From the NCBI GenBank assembly GCA_963573385.1, contig CAUYLG010004830.1, positions 18,181 to 82,180 of the forward strand: a stretch of 64,000 nt of DNA. Reading direction: 5' to 3'. The notes beneath the pieces are model-generated. The model did not search any database. It was not told the DNA's origin and was given only the letters and a program-made list of their open reading frames with translations. Positions 34,043-47,140 of this stretch are shown piece after piece; position 1 is the first letter of the stretch; each line of letters opens with the position of its first letter. Origin of the DNA: Cacajao melanocephalus (taxonomy: Eukaryota; Chordata; Mammalia; Primates; Pitheciidae). Position numbers and translations under genes: made by a program.

Positions 34043-34875
34043 AACTCCATCATATTCATCAAAATGTGAAAGATCACAAAAGAGGCCAAGGCAGAACCGC
34101 TGTGAAAGCCGTAACATTTATTGAAGAGTGGACATATGTTTGCAAATCACAGTGTGAATGGGCATACATTACACGGTTTATAATGCTGTTTCAATTAGGC
34201 TTTTCATAGCGCCTTCTCATAACGTCCTTTTTAAAAAAATAACTGAAAGGAAAAAGAAAGTGTCAATTGCAATTACATTTATAAAACCAAACCGCTGCTT
34301 TCAATTAGAGTGAATCTGTGCTTGGCTACTCGGATATACACAAGTAGATTTTCCAAGGCCCATTCATACACTTCTGTAGGGGCAGAAATGTTCTATGAAT
34401 AATGGCTTTAGTAACCCAAATAGTATCTCTAACCATTGACAAGCTTGGGAAACAGGGCAACAACTGCAATGAACAATACAATTTCTAACATTTGTCCCAG
34501 CCAACACACTGCTTTGCCCAGGAGATATTTAACACAGCATTTCATGTTTGGAATGATAAGGGAAAATTCATCTAAGGGTATCATACAGAATATATTTATA
34601 AAAGACATTTCCCATCTTAATTAATATTTAGAAAGTAGATTTATTATAGATTTATTTCCTTTTGGTCCAGTGGAAGAAATTTTGGCACAATTATTAAAAA
34701 AAAAAAATACTGCTTAGCTCTTAACATGGAATTAAGCCTCTTGTTTTCCTCTGAAAAGGTATCTCTCAATGGCAGCAATAAAAAATAACACTTAATTTCC
34801 AGGAGTTTAAACAATTTTTAAAAACTATGTATTGGATAAATAGAAAAGTTATTTTCTTCATTTTCTTCTTTTCTG
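34043..34875. other. Repeat-free stretch, possible conserved non-coding element
   Basis: 34080-34340 has no visible transposon, keeps several CpGs (ACCGCTG twice, TAGCGCC, AACGTCC) and has homeodomain-like TCAATTAG and CAATTACATTT motifs. Conservation cannot be judged from one sequence. Confidence 0.3.
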
Positions 34876-35150
34876 TTTTTTTTTTTTTAGACAGAGTTGC
34901 CCAGGCTGGAGTGCAGTGGAGTGATCTTAGCTCAACCGCAATCTCCCCCTCCCAGGTTCAAGCCATTCTCCTGCCTTAGTAGCTGGAATTACAGGTGCAC
35001 GCCACCACATCCAGCTAAGTTTTTGTATTTTTAGTAGAGATGGGGTTTCACCATGTAGGCCAGGCTGGTCTCAAACTCCTGACCTCAAGTGATCTGCCCA
35101 CCCTGGCCTCCCAGTGCTGGGATTACAGGTGTGAGCCACTGTGCCTGGCC
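34876..35150 (-). mobile_element. AluS element, minus orientation
   Basis: T run, AGACAGAGTTGCCCAGGCTG to CACTGTGCCTGGCC, with small internal deletions (GCCTTAGTAGCTGG, CCTCCCAGTGCTGG). TTTTCTG on both sides may be a remnant of the target duplication. Confidence 0.94.
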
Positions 35151-36144
35151 ATTTTTTTCTGAACTACCTACCGTTTTTTTCCCCTTTAAGTCTTTTATGG
35201 AAATAACTAAAATAGTAATGATTAATGATCATGGACTAGAAAGTTATTTGATTTTATCTCCTCAGAGATTAATAATGTAAAGTTGAAGATGATTTTTTAA
35301 TCAAAGAATCTGATTGTGTAAAATATCTGATGTAGGAATATGTAATTGATGACAACTGAGAGAGCTAATAAGAGTAAAATTAGAAAACTCTAAAAGAGAA
35401 AGCCTAATGGATTTGCTCTGCTCTACACAAATTGTTTTATTTAATAGCAATCATGTATGCATCTATATGGCTTTAAGCAGAAGATGTCAGCTGATATAAG
35501 AAATTCCTAATACTTTGTACTTGGTCTGAGAATTGGTAATCTAGGGTCAGACTTTCAGTTATTTCTCTTATTTATCCCTGGATGCAATATTCCACTTTTT
35601 ATCCCTTATTTGCCTGGAAATTCAGAAATCTTCCACCTGCCTGAACATATTTTGATATCTAATCAAATATTACATGTAAGAATCTATATAAAGCAAATGT
35701 TTTATCCAAGGATTTTAATTATGTTAACTTCTCTTTTTGTTATTTTTCAACTCTCATGCAAGGGACCTGTTACAATACTCAGGCTCTTATAAGAGAAAAT
35801 TCAGACACACTCATCTCAATTTTCAAGCAGGTGCTTCCCAGTCCCTGGCACATCTGGTTTTCCTTTATATAGAAAAGAGTTTGCCAATCCACCATCATCT
35901 GCTTTGTATCTTGGTGGGATTCTCCCCAGAAGATGCTATCAGGGAACAGTCCATTTACACCCCTAATTTGTAAGTCACCGTCATCAAATCAGAGGAAAAT
36001 ATACATGTGCCATTCACTTATTTTCACACCAAATTTATCAATCTGAAGCTGCCATAAAAAGAAGAAAGCTAATGAAATCTATTCATATCTATGTCCCTAT
36101 TTCCCCAGACTTGAAAACTGCTGGCCTTTATGAATTTGCTGTTC
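35151..36144. other. Unassigned AT-rich sequence
   Basis: No gene or repeat recognised. Short frames of 60-78 codons have no motif. Confidence 0.5.
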
Positions 36145-36196
36145 TGTTTTGTTTTGTTTTGAGATGGGGTCTTACTCTGTTGCCCAGGATGGAATG
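36145..36196 (-). mobile_element. Short Alu 3'-end fragment, minus orientation
   Basis: (TTTTG)n followed by AGATGGGGTCTTACTCTGTT GCCCAGGATGG is the antisense Alu 3' end. It stops abruptly after about 50 bp, so this is a severely 5'-truncated copy. Confidence 0.8.
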
Positions 36197-36227
36197 TTAC
36201 TGTTTTCTTAAATCAAATTCTTTTCAT

Positions 36228-36290
36228 TCAGTCAACAAGCATTTACTGAACTCCTATAATGAGCAAGTGCTGTAGCCTTTTTAATCCTTC
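36228..36290 (+). mobile_element. L2/MIR-type fragment
   Basis: TTCATTCAGTCAACAAGCAT, then TTACTGAACTCCTATAATG matches the common 'TTCATTCATTCAACAAATATTTACTGAGCACC' stretch. Confidence 0.55.
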
Positions 36291-36439
36291 CTAAGAAAAA
36301 TCAAAGGGGACTTATTCAGTGGGTTTAAGGCAATGATAAGAGAATGTCAATTTCTGTCTGAGTTTTCCAGTCAGCTTTAAGGTAATCTCTTCTACATAAG
36401 AAATAAGATAACTGAGAGTAAAGAAGGGAAGGGAGAGAG

Positions 36440-36725
36440 ACAGTCAGCACCTGCTACCTGCCTAGCACTGGGCCAAGGACTGTACGTGGGTGTAAGCTGT
36501 AGAACTCTTAAGCCTCTTAAGAACTAAAGAGGTATTTATTTTTCCCATTTTACAGACAAGGGAAAAGAAGCTTTAATGAGTTTCATAACTGTTCAAGTTG
36601 ATTCCCCCAGCTACATTATAGCTTACATCCTTAACAGATTCACCACAGGAAAATACTACTAGAATAACTTCAGAATTTAAACTAAGATCTGAGTAACTCC
36701 AAAGTCAAAACCCAATGCTTGTTGT
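36440..36725 (+). mobile_element. MIR SINE with inserted or decayed middle
   Basis: CTGCCTAGCACTGGGCCAAG, TTTTCCCATTTTACAGACAA, GAAAAGAAGCTTTAATG follow the MIR 5' and central parts. TTCAGAATTTAAACTAAGATCTGAGTAACTCC (to 36705) resembles its 3' end. Confidence 0.55.
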
Positions 36726-38294
36726 TGTCACTGTTTATTGCATAACACCAAGATGTTGTAAATATCTCTGAACTGAGAAACTGCTTGAATGCTCCAAGTT
36801 GAGAAACTACTATCCTTTGTTGCTATAAATTCAGTTTTTCCCAGAATTACGAGTTCAGTTCCCACCTGGGTAAGGAAGGAGCCCTTAACATTATGCCTTC
36901 CCTATGCCAAGAAATCTTTTATGTGAACAAAATCTTTTTTTACCTCCCCAAATTTTAGATGAACTAAAGAAAATTTTGCTATAACCCTCCAAACTCCTCA
37001 ATATTATCAAGTGAAAGTCTGTAATTAATCTCTTTCAATGCTCTAGGAAATACAAATCAAGATAATTCTCTAGTTTTTATAATATATTTGTTCTTAGTCA
37101 ATTGCTACTTCTTTTATATTCAAAAATTAAGCATATTATTGGTATTTAGATAAAAAGAAAAAACACTGAAAAAATTACTCTTCCTAAGACTAATTGCCTC
37201 TAGATGCAATTCATGGTAAGAATAATTCCTTTCTCTTATATTCTACCTCTTACCTCATTTTGATTTTAATGCAAAGCAATTCATGGTCATCCTTTAATAT
37301 TTCTCTGCTTATTTGAAAGTTTTCTTCCCCTAGCTTTAACTAAGATGTCTTTTAAAAATCCATTGGCTTTTTCACTGATTATGACTCTTACTTTAAGTAG
37401 AGCATTATTATTTTCAAATTCTAACAGCAGACACAAGGAGAAGATTGAAACTTGGCAAAAGAATTGAAGTTAGATATTACACAAATAGGAAAAAAACAAC
37501 TTGAAATAAACAAGGAAGCTTTTTTTCATTGCAGTAGATTACCTCATAATGCCCACAGTAAAAGTAGTAGATTTTTCAAAAACTGGGTCCTTTCTAGCAA
37601 AGTTCAACAAGTGCATACAAATGTACATTTGTGAAATAAATCGGCTGCAGATGCAACACCTGGAAATGAGGTCAAACGGGAAGCCATTTGTTATCACAAT
37701 AAATTATATCTGTAATCTATACAGGATCCCCCACCATTTCAATGAATCTAGCTTAGGAATTTTAAAGACCCTAGTTCATTTGAAAAAAAAATGATGAAAG
37801 GTTGAGTGGAATATAATCCTTATGAAACTATAAGCTTTGTGTAGTTTAAGGACAAACTATATATGCTTTTAAAATTAAATTTCCTTACATTTGTGTATAA
37901 TAATGAGACTGATTTTACTCAGTATCTGAATTAACTTACAGAAATAGCTAAACTATTTAAACTTCAGATTTTTAAAGCAGTATTGTGTTACAATTGCCCT
38001 TAGAAACTTAACGCCCCTAGAAACTACCTATCTATTCTTAGGAACCAATATGGACCAGTGAATGTCAGTTTATTTTCCTTTTAGAGTTTCTTATTCTTCT
38101 TACCATGACAATGCTGATGGGAACTTACATCTATACTTCTAAATAGTAGATTCCGTAATGCAGTACTACTTGGGAGCTCTCAAAACCTGACAGCCTCAGG
38201 AGCCTGTCACATGTCTACATCTTTTGCCATGGCTTCCTTTCAACTAAATTTTTGGTCCCATCGACATGGTTGCATTTTCTAAGCAGAAAATAAT
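36726..38294. other. Unassigned AT-rich sequence
   Basis: About 1.6 kb with no Alu, LTR or gene. The overlapping frames at 37452-37794 have no recognised motif. Confidence 0.5.
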
Positions 38295-38308
38295 ACTACC
38301 AGCATCCA

Positions 38309-38640
38309 GGTCATTTGCGGTTACTCACGCCTATAATCCTAGCACTTCTGGAGGCCAAGGCTGGTGGATTACTTGAGGCCGGGAGTTCGAGACCAGCCTG
38401 GCCAACATGGTGAAACCCCTGACTCTACTAAAAATACAAAGAAATTAGCCAGGTGTGGTGGTCTGTGCCTGTAATCCTAGCTACTTGGGAGGCTGAGGCA
38501 CGAGAATTCCTTGAACCTCGGAAGCGGAGGTTGCAGTGAGCAGAGGTTGTGCCACCGCACTCCAGCCTGGGTGACAAAGCAAGATTCTGTCTCAAAACAC
38601 AGCAAAACAAAAACAAAAATAAAACAAACAAACAAAAAAA
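38309..38640 (+). mobile_element. AluS element, plus orientation
   Basis: Alu with a slightly altered 5' end (CATTTGCGGTTACTCACGCC) and a long (CAAA)n tail. ACTACCAGCATCC (38295-38307) and ACTACCAGCACCC (38641-38653) are the target duplication with one mismatch. Confidence 0.94.
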
Positions 38641-38653
38641 ACTACCAGCACCC

Positions 38654-39486
38654 AAACATAAGAATAAGAAGAATTAGAAAAACTCCAGATTCATTTTAAT
38701 TTCCTCCCCTCACCTCAATCTACTCTCTTTTTCGGCCTTAATTCTACAGGGCTCCTCCAGCCACTGCCCCTGCCCACCTCCTGGCCACCACAGGCCTGAA
38801 GTCAGAAGCCCGGAGAGCAAGGTGGATAAGCACTGCAGCTCAGAACGGGCTGTGGGCTCTGGCCCTGGCAGTCTCCACAGAGCATGGAAAACTAGCTATG
38901 AAGTAAAATAGCTGGCTCTTGTTTGTTACATGTCACAACAAGATACCTTTATTAGTCCTAATACTGAACCTCCGTCAGATTAAATTTAAAAGAGAAGTTA
39001 GAAGAAATTGTCTTTCCTTGGTGATGTTCCTTAATTCATCAGCTTTATCATTGTACCAATATACAAAATAACTATATAAAAGCACCTTAAAATAAGAATT
39101 CCTTCACCAAACTATTCTACATAGAATTATATATCTTATCTTATGAAAACATCGTCCTAGATGAAATGAAGTAAAATGTATGCTAGAATATAATTAAAGC
39201 TACTGTTCTCAAGTTAAAAGCAAACTTAGAAATAATATATTTACTACTTAATGCCAGAAATCTACCTTTGTGTTACATTGTACTTAAAATAAGTTATGAT
39301 CCAAATGTGTTAGCCAACCTCATCTGTTTTCATTATGAATGGAAGGGAGAATGCCAAGAAATGCATAAGACTGTATCTCATAATGATAGCTTCTTAAAAA
39401 ATGAATTCAGTACTTTCTATGCGTGATAGTTCGCTGCCTTATATCTAGCTATTATAAGCCAGTTACCCAGTTTACTAAGTTGATTA
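38654..39486. other. Unassigned sequence
   Basis: GC-richer at 38740-38880 (CCACTGCCCCTGCCCACC), then AT-rich. No gene recognised. Confidence 0.5.
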
Positions 39487-39805
39487 TTCCAGAATTTGTC
39501 CAAGCAAAAAGTTAAGCTGATGAGTATTTCCAGGGTCATCATCCATTTCCCTTTTTGAAAGAAGGTTCTAAATATGCCCTTTTCCAGTCTTCAGGCACCT
39601 CATCAGTCCTCCACGAGGTCTCAAAAATGATATCTAGTGGTTCTGTGATGACTTCGGCCAATTCATTAAGTACTCTAGGATGCCGGCCATCGGGACCTGT
39701 GGATTTGAACATATCTGGGTTATTGAAGTGCTCCTTTACCCATTCTTCCCCTAGTCCATCATGGATTTCTGTTCCTATTTTTAAGTCATACGTGTCCCTT
39801 ACCAC
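39487..39805 (-). pseudogene. CR1/L3-type LINE reverse-transcriptase fragment, ancient
   Basis: The minus strand is open for 88 codons (39539-39805). Residues near 35-45 read [16 protein letters not shown], followed by [19 protein letters not shown] and PSFKKGN. This is the conserved order at the start of the reverse-transcriptase domain in CR1-clade LINEs (typically STGPDGIHPRVLKELADVI, then IIFE.SW, VPEDWK.A, P.FKKG). After a stop at 39539-39541 the similarity continues in another frame (DDPGN, then GQILE to about 39487), so one small indel has occurred. The YADD catalytic part is not present, so the piece is non-functional as an enzyme. CR1/L3 activity in the mammalian lineage is very old, which makes the intact 88-codon frame unusual. 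Confidence 0.85.
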
Positions 39806-42180
39806 ATGGACTTAGGAAAAACAGCCCTAAGAGTTTTTGCTTGTTATCTATCAATTTTCTCTTGCAAGCTAATTAACAAAGAATGTATTTTATCCTTGTT
39901 AAGCCTATATTTTGTTTAAAAAGGTCTACTTTGTTTTCCTTTTATGTTCCTTCTAAGAGAAGGAAACTTAAAAAGATTAAAGTATACCTTGTAATAGTTT
40001 GCATTCCTGAGTCATATTACTCAGTACTACACGTCAGCAACATTAGTACTAGAGCAACAGTACTCACATTACATTACATTGTGAGACATTCCAAAGGTGA
40101 CCTGTCTCATGCTGGAAGAGCACATGTCTATTCAACTTGTAGCTGCAAGTACTAATTCGAAACGCGTCTTCCACAGTTAAAATGATTCACAATCATATTT
40201 CATCACGATCATTTGTATGCATAAACAGTAACTTTTTCACATAGGCTTTTAAAAACCATAGTTATACATGAGCTTGAAAGAGGTTAATAAGAATTTCTTA
40301 CAAAGCAGCAACCTAGTTGAATTCATTTGCTGTGTGGTCTTTGCCATCCAGGTTCTTGGGTTTATATTATACGAATTATCTCCAAGCTCTGATAGTTGTT
40401 GACAGTTTTAACCCCTTCACTGTCGCAATGATCCCTCTGAAATTGAAAGGCAGCAGTACATTGCAGTGCGCTGGCCATCTGCCATGGCTCTGCTGCGTGC
40501 CCACAATCCCTTGACAGATCCAGATGGACAAAGAAGAGGAAGTAAAGGAAAATTGAAGGGAAGAAGAAGGATGCCTGAGTCTTTCCTGAGAATTTTGTGC
40601 TGCTTAGATTCGACTGTTTTCTTATTTAATTGGAAAACTTCTGGAAAAAGATAAATCCATTCTGTTCTCCTTCGTTTTGTTTTTCTAGTCTCTGTCTCTC
40701 TAACCTCTCCAAGCTTTGTAAGTGCCCCCAAAATAAAAATCATATTGCAGACATCATCAAGACTCTTTAAAAGAAGAATTCTGCACATTTCTCTACGGTA
40801 CAGCAATTTGTTTTACCACCTGCCATTTTCACCCCTGCTCAAACAGCCACATACTGATGGCAATATGTTAGCTAATATGTCATTATTAATTAGTTTGGGT
40901 GACACCATCAGGCAATCACATCTAAATAGATGGAAAGTATTTATCCAGGTTCACAAAGTTTCTTTCTCCAGAGAATCAGGCTAGTTTGCTGTAATATTAA
41001 GTAATGATATCTTATTACTAATTGATATATTCAAATAGCCACCAAAATAAACCTATATCCAAACCAATGCCTCTATTAATCATCAGCTCTTGTTATAAAC
41101 TGCAAAAGAGTAACCTTCAACCTATCTGAATAAACCAAGTTGTTGGGCATTTAGGGAGAGAGAGGAGGAGTGAGGGGAAATTCTGTAAAGAAGGGAAGTT
41201 ACCTAAATATAAAGAAGGTAACACTGTTTGGTTTTTAATGCCCTAATAAATGAATACATGAAAAGGTGTTAACACCAAACATTACATTTACTATAGAGTA
41301 CAAGAAAACTAGCTACTTGTGTCAGAAAAAATCCAGGAAAAGTCTTGGGTTATAGTGTTAGGGGTCACTCAAACGGCAGCAAGACTATTTCCAGGAAAAG
41401 AAAAGACCACAAAGGGAGTCAGATGCATCTTGAGGACATTCTCATTATAACGCAAGATTCCATGTCTGTCCCATGTTCAATAGACTTCTGCCTGAAGTCA
41501 GAAACATGTTCCGCCTGCCTTCAAAGGTCACTTTGCTCTAGAAACATATAAAAGTAAAGAAAATGCCTTTGGACAGATTATCATCTAGCAAACAAAGACA
41601 CCCTGAATATTAAACTCATCTAACGGAGTGGACCATGAGTTCATTTCAGAAATCTAGCATCAAACTATCAGCCTCCAAAACCTCTCATGCCTTTGATTCC
41701 ACAAAAACAAATCATATTCATTAAACAAGTCCAGCCTTGCAATCTGCTATTTTTCATTCTTTGGGGGACAGGGTGGAGGGAAGACAAACAGGATTTCTGC
41801 AATGGGTCATGGAGAGTTTCAAGATGTGAGAGCAGTCACAGAGAACAATAATTAGTGGAGCACATGCTGCTTCATGACCATAGGAAACGTCGGTGATTTC
41901 TCTGTCCCGAATGTTCTTTATTCTTTTCTGTCTGATCACATTGTGGTACACTGTGGCTGCTCTTGAGAGATCCCACTCTTCAAGTGGAACAGAAATGAAC
42001 AGTTCTAAAATTCTGACAAGCTTGAAGGAGATAACCGCTGAAGATAACTCTTACGGGCAAATGTGCATTTCACAGAGCTGCTCCTGAACGTATCATACAT
42101 TTCTCATATTTCACTCCACCACCAAGAAAAACAATAATCTATTCACATGTGTTCACAGTCTTCTTCCTTGGTTATCAAAC
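39806..42180. other. Mostly repeat-free sequence
   Basis: No Alu or LTR over 2.4 kb. CpGs persist near 40155-40165 (TTCGAAACGCGTC). The minus frame 40417-40806 (129 codons) and plus frame 40466-40654 overlap and have no domain. Regulatory elements are possible but unproven. Confidence 0.4.
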
Positions 42181-42200
42181 TAGGTTGACTTAAAAATCAT

Positions 42201-42546
<346 letters not shown>

Positions 42547-42602
42547 TTATATTTTGGGGTCTTAACACCCCCTAACGTTTTGCATTTTTAAAGACAAGGT
42601 TT

Positions 42603-42629
42603 TTGTTGTTGTTGTTGTTGTTATTGTTT
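42603..42629. repeat. (GTT)n microsatellite
   Basis: Seven GTT-type triplets ending TTATTG. Confidence 0.9.
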
Positions 42630-45600
42630 AAAGTGATTGCCAGAATTTTCCTTGTAGTGTGTGCCAAATTATTAACCCCCTATTTCTAGGAAAATGTTTC
42701 TAAAAGGTTTATATCCCAGTTGGTCTATTCTTCACTATCTGACTTTGAGACCACTCTCAATCAGAGACTTCTTACATTTAAGCCACCCAAATCTAATTAT
42801 TGGGTTGTGACTTTCTCAGTTTCATTTGTTCTAGGCTTTTATGGGGTTTGAGGGGCCTCTCATTTTCGAGGTTTGTCAGTTCTCCTATGCCAAACCTCCT
42901 ATCAATGTTAGAATTCTAATCTGAGAAGGAGGGAGAGGCAGTAAAAGTTATTCAATGAATAAAGAAACTATTATCTTATGGTTAAAAATTAAGGTTTATG
43001 AGATTGCATTTTTTTCTCAGTTGATTACTCTGATTTTTAACTGACTTCAAGTCTGTTACTCTTTTTAGCTTGTGATTTTCCCCCTAATTAAAGGCAATCA
43101 GAGAGATATGCAGGCTAAACACCATTCAGAAGTCATTTCTCTTTTGTGACATTATTCTAAAGGATGTAGCTCAATTGCAGCTGTAGAACCAGTTGACACA
43201 CATTTTCCATATTTGGTTGCTAAAGAAATATAACCAGTGACTGTATATTAATAGTATGTAAAATTTGCACACAATTTAGGGGAAAACTGTGTGACAAAAA
43301 AATTGATGATGGTAGGAGTGTTGCTTTGTATTCTTTTGGTTAACACAGGGGCACCAAGCAGAGTCTTTGGGTGGTTGGTTATAAGACACAAGATTTTTTG
43401 ACCTCAGGATATACTCAACTTCAGTTTTCCAACATTCAGCCATGTCACACTGGCTATTACTATAGAACCAAGAAAGGTGGGAATTTGCGTGAAAAGAGGA
43501 CACTTAAATACATCCTCAGCGTAATTGTAAATTTCTTGAAGAGCAAAACCCCTACATTTTACATGTGTTCATATCTCCTATAGGAACATTATATATAATG
43601 TCAGCCATTACTACTGGTGATGGATGCAATTGTCCCTACTATACTTTTCACAAACATTTCTCACTAACCTAAGTTCCTATTGGAAAAATTTAGTCTAGAA
43701 AGTCAGATAGTCTTTATTGCCTATACAATAAAGAAAACATGATCAACATATGTTCACTGAGCCCATATGTGTCTTAATGATCATCTTTCATCTAAGCATC
43801 TCCTCTTTGGCTTCTACACGAGGGAAGCCTCACACTGGCTCCTGAACCCCAGTGGGCTGAAGGATGCAATATTAGATTACACAAATAGCTGGCATATACA
43901 CGTATCCTGATATGCTCTTTTTCTACTGAAAGAGTCTTCTAGGGTACATTTTCTAAGATTCTATGGAAGAGAAAAACGTTTGGCCTACTCCAGAATGATC
44001 CACATTATACTCTACACATATTTTCTTTTTTTGACTTTAGAAACAAATACCCCAATGCCACACTAATTATAAACTCTTCTCATTATTCTGCCTTCATCCG
44101 AAGTATGTCCTTGGTTAACTGAAGAGGTACTATTCTACTTCCTGGAGAAAATTAAGTAAATTATAATAAACTCCACGGCTTTTCACTGCCTCTTCCAGAG
44201 CCACACGAGTTCTAAACTTCATTCAGGACTTTTCTGCAGCTTTCAGCAAAGGAAAAGTATAGAGGAGAGACTGGTTGGACATTTTCTTACTGCTTTGCCT
44301 TCAGAAAAAAAAAACTATCAGGAACAAATTCAGAGTTTGAAAAACAAAAGCCTCTTTGTTTATGCTATCCTGAGGCACTAACTGATTTCATAATTTTTCC
44401 AACTGCAGAGCTATGCAAATTCCCTACTTTCTTAAAAGTACTTTGCTGTACTCATCACTGACGCTTCTGAGAATACTAACTTCCCACATAAGAGACCCCA
44501 GGGCTGTGGTATGCAGGGCAGCCAGTGCTCCCAGGGACAGCCGCTTCTGAGGCCAGCACCGCCTTACTGCCTAGAGTCAGAGCCATGCCTTATCTCGATC
44601 AGGAAGAAATGACTGGGAATTTAACTGTTGGGAATTTTGTACTGTACTTTCAGTCATTATTTAATAATTAACAGCTGATCACAACAAGAAAGGGAGGGGG
44701 TAGGTCACCATTCTTTCAAGAAGCTTAACAGAACGATTAAGGAGGTATTTGGTAGTTGGAAAGGACAGTGATTTAAGAACAAAGAGGGAGCTCAGGCATA
44801 TTTACAACGAAGTGGAAGGATTCCATGGAGACAGACTAAATGCAAAAAACAAAGGGATAATTCTGAACCATGATTACCTCTTGGGTCGGAGTAGATAAAG
44901 CGGGGAGTTAGCCTTAAAAGGGGAGAGGCGTAATTCCTCATTAAAAGCAGAAGGAATGAAGACCAGATGGGTCAGTGGGCCCACACATTTGGAGGTGAAT
45001 GGGAGAGGGAGGGAGGGAGTGTGCAGTGGACCACTTCTCAGTTCTGATGGGCCAAGGCTACCTGCAGAACAGGCCATGACAGGGGCAAGGGCAGAATTTC
45101 AAGGAGGAGTAGGGGGAGATTCGAAAATAGCCAGCAAGAGAACTGTGACAGGAAATCAACTGGACAGCTGCAGGAGATTGGATTGTCTGGAATCACAGTG
45201 ATAGGGGCCTTTAGACTTTTCCTCTGTCTTGTGATTCAAGTTCTCCAAATACCATCCAAAATCTCATCAAGACACAGGCCTGTAATTATACAACACAAGC
45301 CCAGAACAAAAACAGCCATCAGTGCTGGAGTGTGCTGAATGCCGGTGTCCGTCCTCTACTGCAGTTCTTTAAACTACGGTGGGTCTTCGGATGCAACACT
45401 CCTGTGGCCTGGCTCTCACCAGGCTCCTGGGCTGCTCACTTAAGGTTCTCATTTTCTCTTTCCTTCTGTCTTTCTCTCTCTCTCATCAACCTACTCCACA
45501 GGAAAATAATCTATTCTTATATACTAATGGTCTTTGAAATCACCATTAACATTAATCTGCTAACTCATACTTCAATTATCACCAATATAATTGCCATAAC

Positions 45601-45654
45601 AGTATGCTTCTAGAACATACTATGATTATTATCTTCCTGCCCTAGCAACAGCAG
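42630..45654. other. Three-kilobase stretch without recognised genes or young repeats
   Basis: AT-rich to about 44.4 kb, then GC-richer at 44.48-45.2 kb (with GGGAGAGGGAGGGAGGGAGT near 45000). Frames of 60-93 codons have no recognised motif. I see no Alu, LTR or L1 here. Confidence 0.5.
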
Positions 45655-45865
45655 CAAATGGCTGCTAATATTTACTGAGTGAACTCCCTCTGTGCCTACC
45701 TCCCAGGGACTGTGATGAGAATGTACACTTTTAGGTAATCACCTTTACTTCTTACCACAAGCCAAAGTGATGGCGATCCTAGACCCAACTTCGTAAATAA
45801 AGAATTTGAGGCTTTAAAGTGTAGACAAACTGCTAATCAGTGGCAGGGTGGTTCTGTCCAAGAGC
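45655..45865 (+). mobile_element. MIR SINE
   Basis: GGCTGCTAATATTTACTGAG, GTAAATAAAGAATTTGAGGC, ACAAACTGCTAATCAGTGGC AGGGTGGTTCTGTCC follow MIR, with the usual 'CTAGTAAGTGGCAGAG' region recognisable. Confidence 0.55.
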
Positions 45866-45922
45866 AAAGCCCACTTTATCGAAACTACTTCTGTGCTTTG
45901 CAATCACTTTTTATTGGGAAGC

Positions 45923-46371
45923 TGTAATGGTTGAAAAGTGTCCCCCCTCAACCCCAAATTCACATCCACCTGGAACCTCAGAATGTGACCTTATTTGGAA
46001 AATGAGTCTTTGCAGATGTTCTTAGTTAAGGATTTTGAGATGAAATTATCCTAGATCTAGAGTGGGCCCTGAATCCAATCCCTGGTGTTCTCATAAGAAA
46101 AGGAGAGGAGAGGACACAGGGACACACCGACAAGAGGCCAGGTGAAAACGGAAGCAGAGAGTGGAGTGGTGCGGCCACGAGCCAAGGAACGCAGGAGCCA
46201 CCGGAAGCTGGAAAAGACAAGGAAAGAGTCTCCCTGAGAGGCTCTGGAGGCAGCATGGCCTTGCTGACACCTTCATTTCAGATTTCTGGCTGTGAACTGT
46301 GAGAAAACAAACTTCTGTTGTTTCAACACACAGTTGGTGTTATTTTGTTATAGAAGCCCTAGAAAACACAG
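45923..46371 (+). mobile_element. MLT1-type MaLR solo LTR
   Basis: TGTAATGGTTGAAAAGTGTC, CTCAGAATGTGACCTTATTT, TTCTCATAAGAAAAGGAGAG, CGAGCCAAGGAACGCAGGAG, TGCTGACACCTTCATTTCAG, TATTTTGTTATAGAAGCCCT run through the whole LTR. The normal AATAAA is GAAAACAAA here. No internal retroviral part is seen. Open minus frames at 46026-46276 are LTR. Confidence 0.85.
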
Positions 46372-47140
46372 ATTCCTTTGCAGGAAAGGTTGAATTTTAA
46401 ATGCTGTTAGAAATATTTTTAATCCCTTCATTGTTGTTGGCGATAGAGTCAAAGGTGATTTTAGCAAAAGGTATTTTATTTTTATTCAGAATATAAAATA
46501 TTATGTATAATGCTGATTTACTTATATTTAATGTCATAATGAAAAAGTTTGACTTCTTCCTATTCAATAAGTGATGCAAACTGTTTAAATTATGAATGAA
46601 AAATATGATTTGTTAAAATACATTAGAAACTATATATTATGTTTATATGTGGACTCCATGTACATTAATATGCAGACTGAGACTTAACTATTGGTTACAG
46701 ATCAAAAATAGAAAATAATCAACATACAGAATTATTGTTTTTCTTTTGCTTAAAATATCCACTGGTTTATTATTTACTTGAATATTTGTGATTTAAATTG
46801 CAAGACAAGAGAGAAGGTTTTGGTGGCCACTTCCAAGCGTTGCTCTATAAATAACATACGATCGTTGTAGATATAATTTATTTCTGATAAATTAAAATTG
46901 AAAATAATTGCCAATATTTTTGTTTTTATATTAGTTATTGAAGAACGAGTTTAATGTGTGATGTAAGTATATTTGAGATCTACAAAATTTTCATTTTAAA
47001 CATAAAAATATTTAAGTAATTGTCACTGATGTACTCAAAGATATATAATGAAACAGTCACTATTCCTAACCTGGAAAAGTTTTTGTAATTTGCTGACAGC
47101 TCAGAAACCTCCACTTGAGAAACACTGCAATGTCGTATCC
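46372..47140. other. Unassigned AT-rich sequence, ending in a possible hAT terminus
   Basis: ACTTGAGAAACACTG at 47113-47127 resembles a hAT-Charlie right end (CTTTGAGAACCACTG), but no matching left end is found. Otherwise AT-rich and unassigned. Confidence 0.4.

Noticed and set aside
40417..40806. 129-codon minus frame
   Set aside because: Overlaps plus frames, no motif, no splice or promoter signal.
47113..47127. A second complete hAT element ending at 47127
   Set aside because: Only a right-end-like motif is seen, with no matching left end.
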